A DNA stretch of 64,000 nt from Cryptosporangium arvum DSM 44712 (GTDB taxonomy: Bacteria > Actinomycetota > Actinomycetes > Mycobacteriales > Cryptosporangiaceae), in the NCBI RefSeq assembly GCF_000585375.1, contig NZ_KK073874.1, positions 2,790,001-2,854,000 on the forward strand, written 5' to 3'. This document shows, piece after piece, positions 33,836 through 41,386 of this stretch (its first letter is position 1; each line of letters begins with the position of its first letter). The notes under the pieces were generated by a model that was not told where the DNA came from, made no database searches, and worked only from the letters and a program-made list of their open reading frames with translations. Position numbers and translations under genes: made by a program.

Positions 33836-35031
33836 CCGTGCGCACCGATCCACGCCACCCACTTGGTCTGCAGCACTCCCGGCCGGTTGGGGGCGATGAG
33901 CCGGCACGGGTAGCCGTGGTCGAGGTCGAGCGTCTCACCGTTGAGGCGCAGCGCGACGAGCGTCAGTGGGTCCTGGGCGAAGGCCGCAGGCAGCGTGCTC
34001 ACGCGGTAGGCGCCGGAGCGCTGCAGGGACTCGATCCGGATGTCCGCCCCGGGCGCCACCCCGGCCTCGGCCAGCAGGTCACGCAGCCGGACCCCGGTCC
34101 AGCGCGCGGTCGCGCTCCAGCCTTCGACGCACGCGATCGGCAGCTCGGCGGTGTGCTGGGGGAGGGCGGCGAGCGCGTCGCGCCCGAGCCGGAGGGGCCG
34201 GGGGCCGGCCACGACCAGCCGGTAGTCGTCGCGGGTCGCCGCGGCGACCACGCCCGCACCGGCCGCGGACCGGTTGACGGGCAGGCCCTGGGGGCCGAGG
34301 CCGGGCCGGCGCGGAGCCAGCACCGACAGCTTGCTGAGCGGACGGACGGTCTGGCCCACGGTCGCGAGCGTCACGACCCCGGCCGCCGCGGCCACGGTGG
34401 CGACGACCGCCCGCCGGGTGACCACCGCGCCGTCGACCGGCGCGGGGGTCGCGGAGCGGCTCTCGCGGAGGACGCGGCGGACCACGGTGGCTTGTGCTCC
34501 GATGTGGATCACCAGGGCACCGGTCGTGATCCAGGCGGTCCAGTAGTGCGCGGCCGGGAACCCGAAGCCCAGCACCGCGTACTGGCGCGCGGTGTTCAGC
34601 ACGCCGCTCGCCAGCTGGAACACCGCACCGGCGACGAGCACCAGCAGCGCGGCCCGGGAGAGCAGGTCGGCGCCGTTGCGCACCGGCGGCCACCGGAACA
34701 GCGTCGGGTACACCGCCCAGAGCTTGGCCAGCAGCAGCGGCACGGTGGCCAGCCCGGTCGCCACGTGTAGTCCTTGCGTGACCCGGTAGAGCGACACCGG
34801 CCTCCGCGGCCAGACGAACCAGTCCGGCGGGTGCTGGATCCCGTGACTGATCAGCCCGGTGACCAGGCAGATCCCGAACGCCGCCCCGAGCCAGAGGCCG
34901 AGCCGGGCGGAGAGCGCGGCCGAGCGCCCCGCCGGCCGGATCGCCCCGGGCGCGAACGGTCCGCGGCGCAGCACGTCGGGCGGCTCCGGGAAGGGCCGCC
35001 GCCAGAGCGGTACCCGGCGCGGGGCGCTCAC
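33832..35031 (-). CDS. Membrane-anchored molybdopterin-dependent oxidoreductase (cytochrome b-like N-terminus + SUOX-type domain)
   Basis: A 399-residue fusion. The N-terminal half has four transmembrane helices with paired histidines suited to b-type haem (GLISHGIQH, GLHVATG, AHYWTAW, VIHIGAQ). A fifth hydrophobic segment preceded by RRAVVATVAAAAG comes next. The C-terminal 160 residues are a sulfite-oxidase/YedY-type molybdopterin domain with the Mo-ligand cysteine in IACVEGWSATARW. It therefore combines a YedZ-like haem anchor and a YedY-like catalytic domain in one chain. The GTG at 35031 overlaps the methyltransferase stop by four bases. Substrate unknown; it may act on sulfoxides or another small oxidised compound outside the membrane. 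Confidence 0.85.
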   Translation of the reverse strand: MSAPRRVPLWRRPFPEPPDVLRRGPFAPGAIRPAGRSAALSARLGLWLGAAFGICLVTGLISHGIQHPPDWFVWPRRPVSLYRVTQGLHVATGLATVPLLLAKLWAVYPTLFRWPPVRNGADLLSRAALLVLVAGAVFQLASGVLNTARQYAVLGFGFPAAHYWTAWITTGALVIHIGAQATVVRRVLRESRSATPAPVDGAVVTRRAVVATVAAAAGVVTLATVGQTVRPLSKLSVLAPRRPGLGPQGLPVNRSAAGAGVVAAATRDDYRLVVAGPRPLRLGRDALAALPQHTAELPIACVEGWSATARWTGVRLRDLLAEAGVAPGADIRIESLQRSGAYRVSTLPAAFAQDPLTLVALRLNGETLDLDHGYPCRLIAPNRPGVLQTKWVAWIGAHG

Positions 35032-35669
35032 CGGCGGACCAGGGTCGCGAACCATCGTCCGGCGGTCACCCACTCCTCGTCGACGACGAGCCCGGCGGCG
35101 GCTCCGACCCGGTGGACCTCGTCGGCCCCGAGGTCGGCCCACGGCACCCATTCGCTGTAGCGGCGGTCGTGTTCGAGGCGGAACCGGTAGCGGCGGCCCG
35201 CCCCGGGCGGGGCCAGCTCCACGACGACCCTCCCGGCGGCACCCATCAGCGCGGCCACCCGCCGCAGCAACCGCACCGGGTCACCGCCGATCCCGATGTT
35301 GCCGTCCGCGAGCAGCACCGACGTCCACCGGCCGGCTCCGGGAACCCGGCCGAACACCGACCGGCGGAGCGCGGCGGCACCTCGTCGGCGGGCGGCGGCG
35401 ACGGCCGCCGGGACGATGTCGACCGCCAGCACCGGCCGACCGGCCAGCGCGAGGGCGGCGGCCAGCCGGCCCGGCCCGCAGCCGGCGTCGAGCGTCGAGC
35501 CGGCGCACCGCGCGAGCAGGCTCCGGTCACCGGGCCGGGCCGGGCGGTGCCAATCGTCCAGCGCGAGCGGCGCGAGGCCGCCCCGCTCGTGCCGGATCAG
35601 CAGCCGGTGCGGCCGACCGGCCTCCAGTGCGGTGATCCCCTCGCCGTACAACCGCGCGGCCGACGTCAT
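35028..35669 (-). CDS. SAM-dependent methyltransferase
   Basis: A 213-residue class I methyltransferase. The SAM-binding glycine motif is LDAGCGPGRLAAALA near residue 60, followed by the acidic residue in VLAVDIVPAAV and the motif II region SVLLADGNIGIGGD. The ATG overlaps the DUF2064 stop by four bases, and its own stop overlaps the oxidoreductase GTG by four. The acceptor is unknown; the operon partners (two glycosyltransferase-type proteins) suggest a glycan or lipid-linked substrate. Confidence 0.85.
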   Translation of the reverse strand: MTSAARLYGEGITALEAGRPHRLLIRHERGGLAPLALDDWHRPARPGDRSLLARCAGSTLDAGCGPGRLAAALALAGRPVLAVDIVPAAVAAARRRGAAALRRSVFGRVPGAGRWTSVLLADGNIGIGGDPVRLLRRVAALMGAAGRVVVELAPPGAGRRYRFRLEHDRRYSEWVPWADLGADEVHRVGAAAGLVVDEEWVTAGRWFATLVRR

Positions 35670-36367
35670 GAGACACCGGCCTTCGCCCGGGCCGCGGTCC
35701 GGGTGTCGGTCCGGGTGTCCTTCGCCCGGGCCGTGATCTGCCGCCAGGCCGCCGCGAAACCGGATTCGGGCGCGGCCGCGGCCGCGGCTGCGGCGTCGGC
35801 CGCGGTGTCGACGTCACGCTCGACGGGCGCGGCGGCGATCCGCAGACCGGCCGCGCGCAGCGCGACCCGGGTGGCGTTGCCGGTGTCCGGGCGCGACATC
35901 GGGACGTCCCGCAGGAGATCGGCGTGACGCGGATCGTGCAGGCCCAGCGTCCACCAGCCGCCGTCGCGCGCGGGGCCCAGCACGGCGTCGACGCCGACGT
36001 GGACGAGCCGGGCGCCGACCGCCGCGAGGCGGTCCGGCCCCACCTGCGGGGTGTCCATGCCGACGAGCACCGTCGCCAGGCCGGGCGCGGCGGCGTCGGC
36101 GAACGCGGCGGCGATCCGCGTGGCCAGCCCCGGCCCGCGCTGCGTGATGACCTCGAACCCGCGGAGGGAGAGGTCGCCCAGTTCGCCGGGGTGGTCGATC
36201 GCGAGCACCCGGCGCTGCGCCGGGGTCGCCCGCACCGCGTCCAGAGTGTCCTGGAGCGCCGCGCGGGCGAGCGCGGCCGCCTCCACCGGGGTGCACGGTG
36301 GACAGAGGCGGGTCTTCACCCGGCCCGGCACCGGGGCTTTCGCGAGCACGAGCAGTTGGACGTTCAT
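35666..36367 (-). CDS. DUF2064 / TIGR04282-family glycosyltransferase-like protein
   Basis: A 233-residue protein of the DUF2064 group, a GT-A nucleotidyl/glycosyltransferase fold. The start VQLLVLAKAPVPGRVKTRLC is diagnostic, and GPGLATRIAAAFADA, LVGMDTPQ and GPARDGGWWTLGL follow the family pattern. Members are found beside GT2 enzymes and methyltransferases in arsenosugar-type and other small-molecule glycosylation clusters; no arsenic genes are seen here. It overlaps both neighbours by four bases. An Ala-rich stretch near the C-terminus (about 200-210) is low complexity. Confidence 0.85.
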   Translation of the reverse strand: MNVQLLVLAKAPVPGRVKTRLCPPCTPVEAAALARAALQDTLDAVRATPAQRRVLAIDHPGELGDLSLRGFEVITQRGPGLATRIAAAFADAAAPGLATVLVGMDTPQVGPDRLAAVGARLVHVGVDAVLGPARDGGWWTLGLHDPRHADLLRDVPMSRPDTGNATRVALRAAGLRIAAAPVERDVDTAADAAAAAAAAPESGFAAAWRQITARAKDTRTDTRTAARAKAGVS

Positions 36368-37047
36368 CGGGTCAGCACCCGCCCCATGTCGACGACCGTG
36401 CGCACCGTCCCGCCGAGGGTGCCGGTGACCTTCGACGTGCTCCCGGCGGTGCGGGGCGCGTAGGCCACGTCGACCTCGGCCACGCGCAGCCCGGCCCCGG
36501 CGGCCGCGACGACCGTCTCCAGCGGGTAGCCGAACCGCCGATCGGCCAGATCCAGCCCGCGGAGCGCGGCCCGGCGTCCGGCGCGCATCGGGCCCAGGTC
36601 GTGCAGGCGCAGCCCGGTCCGCCGCCGGAGCCGGGCGGAGAGCACCGCGTTGGCCCAGCGGGCGTGCGCCGGCCAGGCCCGGCGCGCGGTGGGGCGGCGG
36701 CGGCCGATCACCAGGTCGGCCTCGTCGCGCGCCACCGGGTCGGCGACCCGGGGCAACTCGGCCGGGTCCAGGGATCCGTCGGCGTCGCAGAAGCACACCA
36801 CGTCCGCGGTGGACGCCTCGAGCCCGGCGTGCGCGGCCGCGCCGTAACCGCGGACCGGAACCGCGAGCACGGTCGCGCCGAGCTCGCGGGCGAGGTCGGC
36901 CGAGCCGTCCGTGGAACCGTTGTCGGCCACGATCGCGCGGTAGCCGTCCGGCAGCCGCCCGAGCAGCCAGGGCAGGGAGAGCGCTTCGTTCAAGCAGGGG
37001 AAAACCACGTCGACCGCAACCGGCCGATGAGCTTCTGGCTTCGACAT
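36364..37047 (-). CDS. Family 2 glycosyltransferase
   Basis: A 227-residue GT-A glycosyltransferase without transmembrane helices. VDVVFPCLNEALSLPWLLGR opens the nucleotide-sugar fold, ADNGSTDGSADLA follows, and CFCDADGSLDP holds the DxD metal site. It is like the soluble polyprenyl-phosphate-type GT2 enzymes, missing their C-terminal membrane part. It is first in the minus-strand operon GT2-DUF2064-methyltransferase-oxidoreductase-membrane protein, all linked by four-base overlaps. Divergent from the GT-C-like membrane protein at 37180. Confidence 0.87.
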   Translation of the reverse strand: MSKPEAHRPVAVDVVFPCLNEALSLPWLLGRLPDGYRAIVADNGSTDGSADLARELGATVLAVPVRGYGAAAHAGLEASTADVVCFCDADGSLDPAELPRVADPVARDEADLVIGRRRPTARRAWPAHARWANAVLSARLRRRTGLRLHDLGPMRAGRRAALRGLDLADRRFGYPLETVVAAAGAGLRVAEVDVAYAPRTAGSTSKVTGTLGGTVRTVVDMGRVLTR

Positions 37048-37053
37048 CTGCCG

Positions 37054-37128
37054 ACCGTAAAACCGCTCCGGCCTGCGAAGACCTTACGGTCTGCGAACGT
37101 CGGCGGGAGTTCTTACGGTTGTCGAACG
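37054..37128. promoter_or_regulatory. Three TTACGGT sites in the divergent envelope-gene promoter
   Basis: TTACGGT occurs at 37084-37090 and 37113-37119 and, inverted, at 37054-37060, with spacings of 30 and 29 bases. The two direct copies extend to 17-base near-repeats (37083-37099 and 37112-37128, 14 of 17 identical). Helically phased direct repeats of this sort are typical of OmpR-family regulator sites; the response regulator at 38550 is the obvious candidate. Confidence 0.5.
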
Positions 37129-37166
37129 GCTGGTGCGACGCGCCCGGAACCGACCGGCCGGCGGCC

Positions 37167-37172
37167 TAGCGT
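37167..37172 (+). promoter_or_regulatory. -10 element of a probable leaderless promoter
   Basis: TAGCGT fits the actinobacterial -10 pattern TAnnnT and ends seven bases before the ATG at 37180. There is no ribosome binding site, so the transcript may start at or next to the start codon. The same hexamer with the same spacing precedes lat (54824-54829). Confidence 0.4.
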
Positions 37173-37179
37173 CCGGTGG

Positions 37180-38553
37180 ATGACCGTCTCTCTGCGTCGC
37201 CGTCCGCTGCCGTCCGAACGGTCCCGGGACGACGCCGGTGGCCCCGGGCGGTCGGGGCCGGGCGCCATCGGCGCGGTCGCCGGAGCGGCGCTGCTGGTGG
37301 CCGGTGTCGCCGGGTGGGGTGCGTGGCTGACCGCGCGCGGCGTCGACCTCCACCTCTCCGGTGGACAGCCGCTGACCGGCCGGCTCGACGTCCGGCTGGG
37401 TCCGGCCCTGCTGCTGCCGGTGGTGGTCGGGGTCGGGTTGATCGCCGCCGGGCCGGTCGCCGCGGCCCGGTGGCGGTGGCCGGTCCTCCTGGCCTGGACC
37501 TGGGCCGCCGGAGCGGGGTGGGCCGTGTCGCTGGCGCTCGTCGACGGCGTCGGGGCGCTCGGGGCTCCGCTGGCCACCCGCTGGGAGTACCTGCACGACG
37601 TCGACCGGGTCGCCGCGGTGCCGGAGTTTCTCGGCACGTTCACCGACCACGTCCTCGGCGGTTCGCCCGGCTTCCAATGGGTGACGCACGTGTCCGGGCA
37701 CCCACCGGGTGCGCTCCTGGTGTTCGCCGGGCTCGACCGGCTCGGCCTGTCCGGCCCGGGATGGGCGGCCGCGCTGTGCGTCGCCGCCGGTGCGTCGGCC
37801 GCCCCGGCGGTGCTGGTGACCGTCCGGAGCCTCGCCGGGGCCGACGTCGCGCGCCGGGTCGCGCCGTTCGTCGTGCTCGCGCCGACCGCGCTGTGGATAG
37901 CTACCTCGGCCGACGCGCTGTTCTGCGGCGTCACCAGCTGGGGGATCGCGGCCCTGGCGTCGTCGGCGGCGGGGCGCGGACGGGCCGCCGACGTGCGTGC
38001 GGCCGCCGGCGGCCTCGCGCTCGGCGCCGCGCTGTTCCTCTCCTACGGCCTAGTGCTGATCGGGGTGCTCGCGGTCGTCGTGGTCGCGGTCCGGAGGCGG
38101 GTGCGTCCGCTGCTCGTGGGCGGAGCGGTGGTGGTCGCGGTCGTCGCTTCGTTCGCCGCGCTGGGCTTCTGGTGGTGGGACGGGTTCCTCACGGCCGCCG
38201 ACCGGGTCCGCGAGGGCTCGGCCTGGATCGACCGGCCGACCGGATACTTCGTGGCCGTGAACCTCGCCGCGGTCGCGGTGTGCGTGGGGCCGGCCGCCGT
38301 CGGAGGTCTCACCGTTCTGGCGCGGGGCGGGTTGGCGCGAGCCTCGGCGTTGCCGTTGACGGCGGGCGCCCTGGTGCTGGCGGCCACCGCGAGCGGCCTC
38401 GCCAAAGGCGAGGTCGAGCGGATCTTCCTGCCGTTCGCGGTCTGGCTGCTGGTCGCGGCCGGTGCGCTGCCGGCGCCCGAACGGCGGCGTTGGTTGGCGG
38501 CCCAGGCCGTGGTCGCGCTCGCCGTCCAGCTGGGGTGGATGCTGAAGTGGTGA
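37180..38553 (+). CDS. Multi-pass GT-C-like membrane protein
   Basis: A 457-residue integral membrane protein with about ten or more hydrophobic helices. A large outside loop after helix 4 contains WEYLHDVDRVAAVPEFLGTF and VTHVSGHPPGALLVFAGL; the latter HPPG motif occurs in actinobacterial GT39/GT-C-like mannosyltransferases. Specific activity is not recognisable. The start at 37180 lies seven bases after a -10-like TAGCGT and has no ribosome binding site. Its stop overlaps the GTG of the response regulator by four bases, so it forms an operon with the two-component system. Confidence 0.78.
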   Translation: MTVSLRRRPLPSERSRDDAGGPGRSGPGAIGAVAGAALLVAGVAGWGAWLTARGVDLHLSGGQPLTGRLDVRLGPALLLPVVVGVGLIAAGPVAAARWRWPVLLAWTWAAGAGWAVSLALVDGVGALGAPLATRWEYLHDVDRVAAVPEFLGTFTDHVLGGSPGFQWVTHVSGHPPGALLVFAGLDRLGLSGPGWAAALCVAAGASAAPAVLVTVRSLAGADVARRVAPFVVLAPTALWIATSADALFCGVTSWGIAALASSAAGRGRAADVRAAAGGLALGAALFLSYGLVLIGVLAVVVVAVRRRVRPLLVGGAVVVAVVASFAALGFWWWDGFLTAADRVREGSAWIDRPTGYFVAVNLAAVAVCVGPAAVGGLTVLARGGLARASALPLTAGALVLAATASGLAKGEVERIFLPFAVWLLVAAGALPAPERRRWLAAQAVVALAVQLGWMLKW

Positions 38554-39239
38554 GCCGAGTGCTGGTGGTGGACGACGATCCGACGGTCAGCGAAGTCGTG
38601 GGCCGGTACCTGCGACGGGCCGGGTTCCTCGTCGACCTGGTCGGCGACGGCCCGGCGGCGCTGCGTGCGGCGGCCGCGGCGGCGCCGGATCTCGTCGTGC
38701 TCGACCTGATGCTCCCCGGCATGTCGGGGCTCGAGGTGTGCCGCCGGCTGCGTGCCCACGGGGACGTGCCGATCGTGATGCTCACCGCGCTCGGCGACGA
38801 GGCCGACCGGGTGGTGGGCCTCGAGACCGGTGCCGACGACTACGTCACGAAGCCGTTCTCGCCCCGTGAGCTGGCGCTGCGGGTCCAGTCGGTGCTGCGG
38901 CGCGCGGGCGGGTCGCGTCCGGGTGCGTCCGTGCCGGAGCTCGAGGACGGCGATCTGCGGGTGAACCCGGACGCGCACCTGGCCTTCCGGAACAACACGC
39001 AGCTGCCGCTGACCGTCCGCGAGTTCGACCTTCTGGTGCACTTCCTGCGCCATCCGGGCCGGGTCTTCACCCGCGCCGACCTGCTCGAACAGGTGTGGGG
39101 ATGGACGGTCGGCGACCAGGCGACGGTCACCGTCCACGTGCGCAGGCTGCGCGAGAAGATCGAGGTCGACCCGGCCCGTCCGGCCCGGATCGTCACCGCG
39201 TGGGGTGTCGGCTACCGCTACGAACGAACGGGCCACTGA
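38550..39239 (+). CDS. OmpR/PhoB-family response regulator
   Basis: A 229-residue two-domain regulator. The receiver has the acidic pocket VLVVDDDPT, the phospho-acceptor in LVVLDLMLPGMSG (D52 region) and the switch lysine in DDYVTKPFSPREL. The C-terminal winged helix ends with VTVHVRRLREKIEVD and GVGYRYE. The GTG at 38550 overlaps the membrane-protein stop (GTGA) and the stop overlaps the kinase ATG by one base. Likely targets are the TTACGGT repeats upstream of the same operon, giving autoregulation. Confidence 0.92.
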   Translation: MSRVLVVDDDPTVSEVVGRYLRRAGFLVDLVGDGPAALRAAAAAAPDLVVLDLMLPGMSGLEVCRRLRAHGDVPIVMLTALGDEADRVVGLETGADDYVTKPFSPRELALRVQSVLRRAGGSRPGASVPELEDGDLRVNPDAHLAFRNNTQLPLTVREFDLLVHFLRHPGRVFTRADLLEQVWGWTVGDQATVTVHVRRLREKIEVDPARPARIVTAWGVGYRYERTGH

Positions 39240-40267
39240 TGCGCGACGTCCTGGTCATCTGTGCTCTGGCGCTGGGTTCGTCCGGCGCGGTGGCGTCGTT
39301 CGGGCTGGCCGCACTGCGGATCCTGCGGGGCCGCTCGGTCACCGCGCACCTGGGCGTGCTGCTCGCCGTGACGGTGGCGTCGGTGGTCACCGGCGTCGTG
39401 GTGGTGGCCGAGGCGATGTTCCTGAGCGCCCACGACCTCGGTGTCGTCGGGATGGTGCTGATCGTGTCCGGAGTGGTGAGCCTCGGCTTCGCGCTCGTCG
39501 CCGGCCGCCGGCTCGCCCGGGCCAGCGTCTGGGCGGCCGAGGCGCGGGCCCGGGAACAGGCGCTCGAACGCAGCCGCCGCGAAGTCGTCGCCTGGGTCTC
39601 GCACGATCTGCGCACCCCGCTGGCCGGCCTGCGTGCGATGGCCGAAGCGCTGGAGGACGGGATGGTCGAGCCCGACGGCGTGCCCGGCTACCACCGGCGC
39701 ATCCGGTTGGAGGCCGACCGGATCACCGCGCTCGTCGACGATCTGTTCGAGCTGTCCCGGATCAACGCCGGAGCCCTGCGGCTGACGCTCGACGCCGTCC
39801 CGCTCGGCGAGGTCGTCTCGGACGCCGTGGCGAGCGCGACGCCGGTGGCGCGGGCGAAGGGTGTGCGTCTGGTGGCCGACCACTCGTCCTACGGCGTGGT
39901 GCGCGGGAGCGAGCCGGAACTGGGGCGGGTGCTGGGCAACCTGCTGGTCAACGCGATCCGGCACACCCCGCAGGAGGGCATCGTGACCGTGGTGGGCGGC
40001 TCCGACGAGGGAACGGGCTGGGTCGCGGTGAGCGACGAGTGCGGCGGCATCCCGGCGGACGACCTGCCCCGGGTCTTCGACACCGCCTTCCGGGGCGAGA
40101 GCGCACGCACACCGGCCGCGGCCGGGGATCCGCTGGGGTCGGGCGGCGGGCTGGGGCTCGCGATCGCCCGGGGGCTGGTCGAGGTCCACGGAGGACGGAT
40201 CGCGGTCGACAACACCCCCGGCGGCTGCCAGTTCACCGTCCGCCTCCCGGCCGCCGCCGCACGCTAG
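39239..40267 (+). CDS. Sensor histidine kinase
   Basis: A 342-residue membrane kinase with three N-terminal hydrophobic helices in the first 90 residues and almost no extracytoplasmic domain. It thus probably senses membrane state or a partner, perhaps the GT-C-like protein. The HisKA box is VVAWVSHDLRTPLAGLR, the ATP-binding N box NLLVNAIRHTP, the G1 box ECGGIPADDL and the G2 box GGGLGLAIARGL. No clear HAMP domain is seen. Its TAG stop shares a CTAG with the stop of the convergent epimerase, so the two genes overlap by four bases. Confidence 0.9.
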   Translation: MRDVLVICALALGSSGAVASFGLAALRILRGRSVTAHLGVLLAVTVASVVTGVVVVAEAMFLSAHDLGVVGMVLIVSGVVSLGFALVAGRRLARASVWAAEARAREQALERSRREVVAWVSHDLRTPLAGLRAMAEALEDGMVEPDGVPGYHRRIRLEADRITALVDDLFELSRINAGALRLTLDAVPLGEVVSDAVASATPVARAKGVRLVADHSSYGVVRGSEPELGRVLGNLLVNAIRHTPQEGIVTVVGGSDEGTGWVAVSDECGGIPADDLPRVFDTAFRGESARTPAAAGDPLGSGGGLGLAIARGLVEVHGGRIAVDNTPGGCQFTVRLPAAAAR

Positions 40268-41316
40268 CCCCGCAGCGGGGCCCGGGCGAAGTGGGTGACC
40301 CCGTCGGTGAACGGCACGGCGGCGACGAAACCCAGGCGGGCGGCGGCGCGCGCGGGGGACGCGACGACGTGCCGGACGTCGCCGAGGCGGTAGTCGCCGG
40401 TCACCACCGGAGCGGGCCCGCCGAACGCCGCCGCCAGCGTGCGCGCCATCTCCCCGATCGACCGCGGCTCACCGGAGGCGACGTTGCACGGCAGAAGCGA
40501 GCCGTCGGCGAGGGTGGAGAGCGCCCGGAGCGCGGCGACGTTCGCGGCCGCCACGTCCGTGACGTGCACGAAGTCACGCCGCTGGGCGCCGTCCTCGAAG
40601 ACGCGGGGTGCCTCACCGCGCTCGAGCGCGGAGCGGAACAGCGAGGCCACGCCCGCGTAGGGAGTGTCGCGCGGCATCCGGGGGCCGTAGACGTTGTGGT
40701 AGCGCAGCGCCACGACCCGCGCCCCGGTGTCGCGTGCCCAGGCCGCCGCGAGGTGCTCCTGCGCGACCTTCGTCGCCGCGTACACGCTGCGCGGATCCAG
40801 CCGGGTGTCCTCGTCCACCAGGCCGGGTTCCAGCGTCTGTCCGCACCGCGGGCAGGTCGGCTCGAACCGGCCGGCGGACAGGTCGGCCGCCGCGCGGGGG
40901 CCCGGGGACGTCGTGCCGTGCCGGGCACAGCGGTAGCTGCCCTCCCCGTAGACCACCATCGAGCTGGCCAGGACCAGCCGCCGCACCCCGTGCTCGGCCG
41001 CCGACGCCAGGACGACGGCGGTGCCGAGGTCGTTGTCGGCCACGTACGCGGGCAGGTCGGCGACGTTCACGCCCAGGCCGACCCGCGCCGCCTGGTGGAC
41101 GACCGCGTCGACACCGCGGACGACCGCGGACATCGCGTCGGCGTCGCGGACGTCGGCCCGGACGATTTCGTGGCCGTCGAGCACCGCGGGGGCGCCGGCC
41201 GGGTGGAGGTCCGGCGCGAGCGAGTCGACGACGACCGGGTGGTGCCCCGCCCGCGCCAGGCTCTCGACGACGTGTGATCCGATGAAACCGGCGCCGCCGG
41301 TGACGAGCACTCGCAT
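40264..41316 (-). CDS. NAD-dependent sugar-nucleotide epimerase with Cys-rich insert
   Basis: A 350-residue extended SDR. VLVTGGAGFIGSHVVESLA is the NAD site, SSMVVYGEG carries the catalytic Ser, and SVYAATKVAQEHL the YxxxK. An insert after the Ser, YRCARHG followed by PTCPRCGQTLEP, provides three cysteines and a histidine like a small zinc ribbon; this insert is known in actinobacterial dTDP-L-rhamnose 4-epimerase-like proteins. It likely epimerises a dTDP- or UDP-sugar for the cell envelope. The ATG at 41316 is chosen because the longer frame upstream has no similarity to the family. Confidence 0.87.
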   Translation of the reverse strand: MRVLVTGGAGFIGSHVVESLARAGHHPVVVDSLAPDLHPAGAPAVLDGHEIVRADVRDADAMSAVVRGVDAVVHQAARVGLGVNVADLPAYVADNDLGTAVVLASAAEHGVRRLVLASSMVVYGEGSYRCARHGTTSPGPRAAADLSAGRFEPTCPRCGQTLEPGLVDEDTRLDPRSVYAATKVAQEHLAAAWARDTGARVVALRYHNVYGPRMPRDTPYAGVASLFRSALERGEAPRVFEDGAQRRDFVHVTDVAAANVAALRALSTLADGSLLPCNVASGEPRSIGEMARTLAAAFGGPAPVVTGDYRLGDVRHVVASPARAAARLGFVAAVPFTDGVTHFARAPLRG

Positions 41317-41386
41317 GGGTCCGACGGTAGGACCGGTGCCCGTCGGGACCGGCTCGAAGCGCCACCGCGTAAGGGAACCGTGAGAT

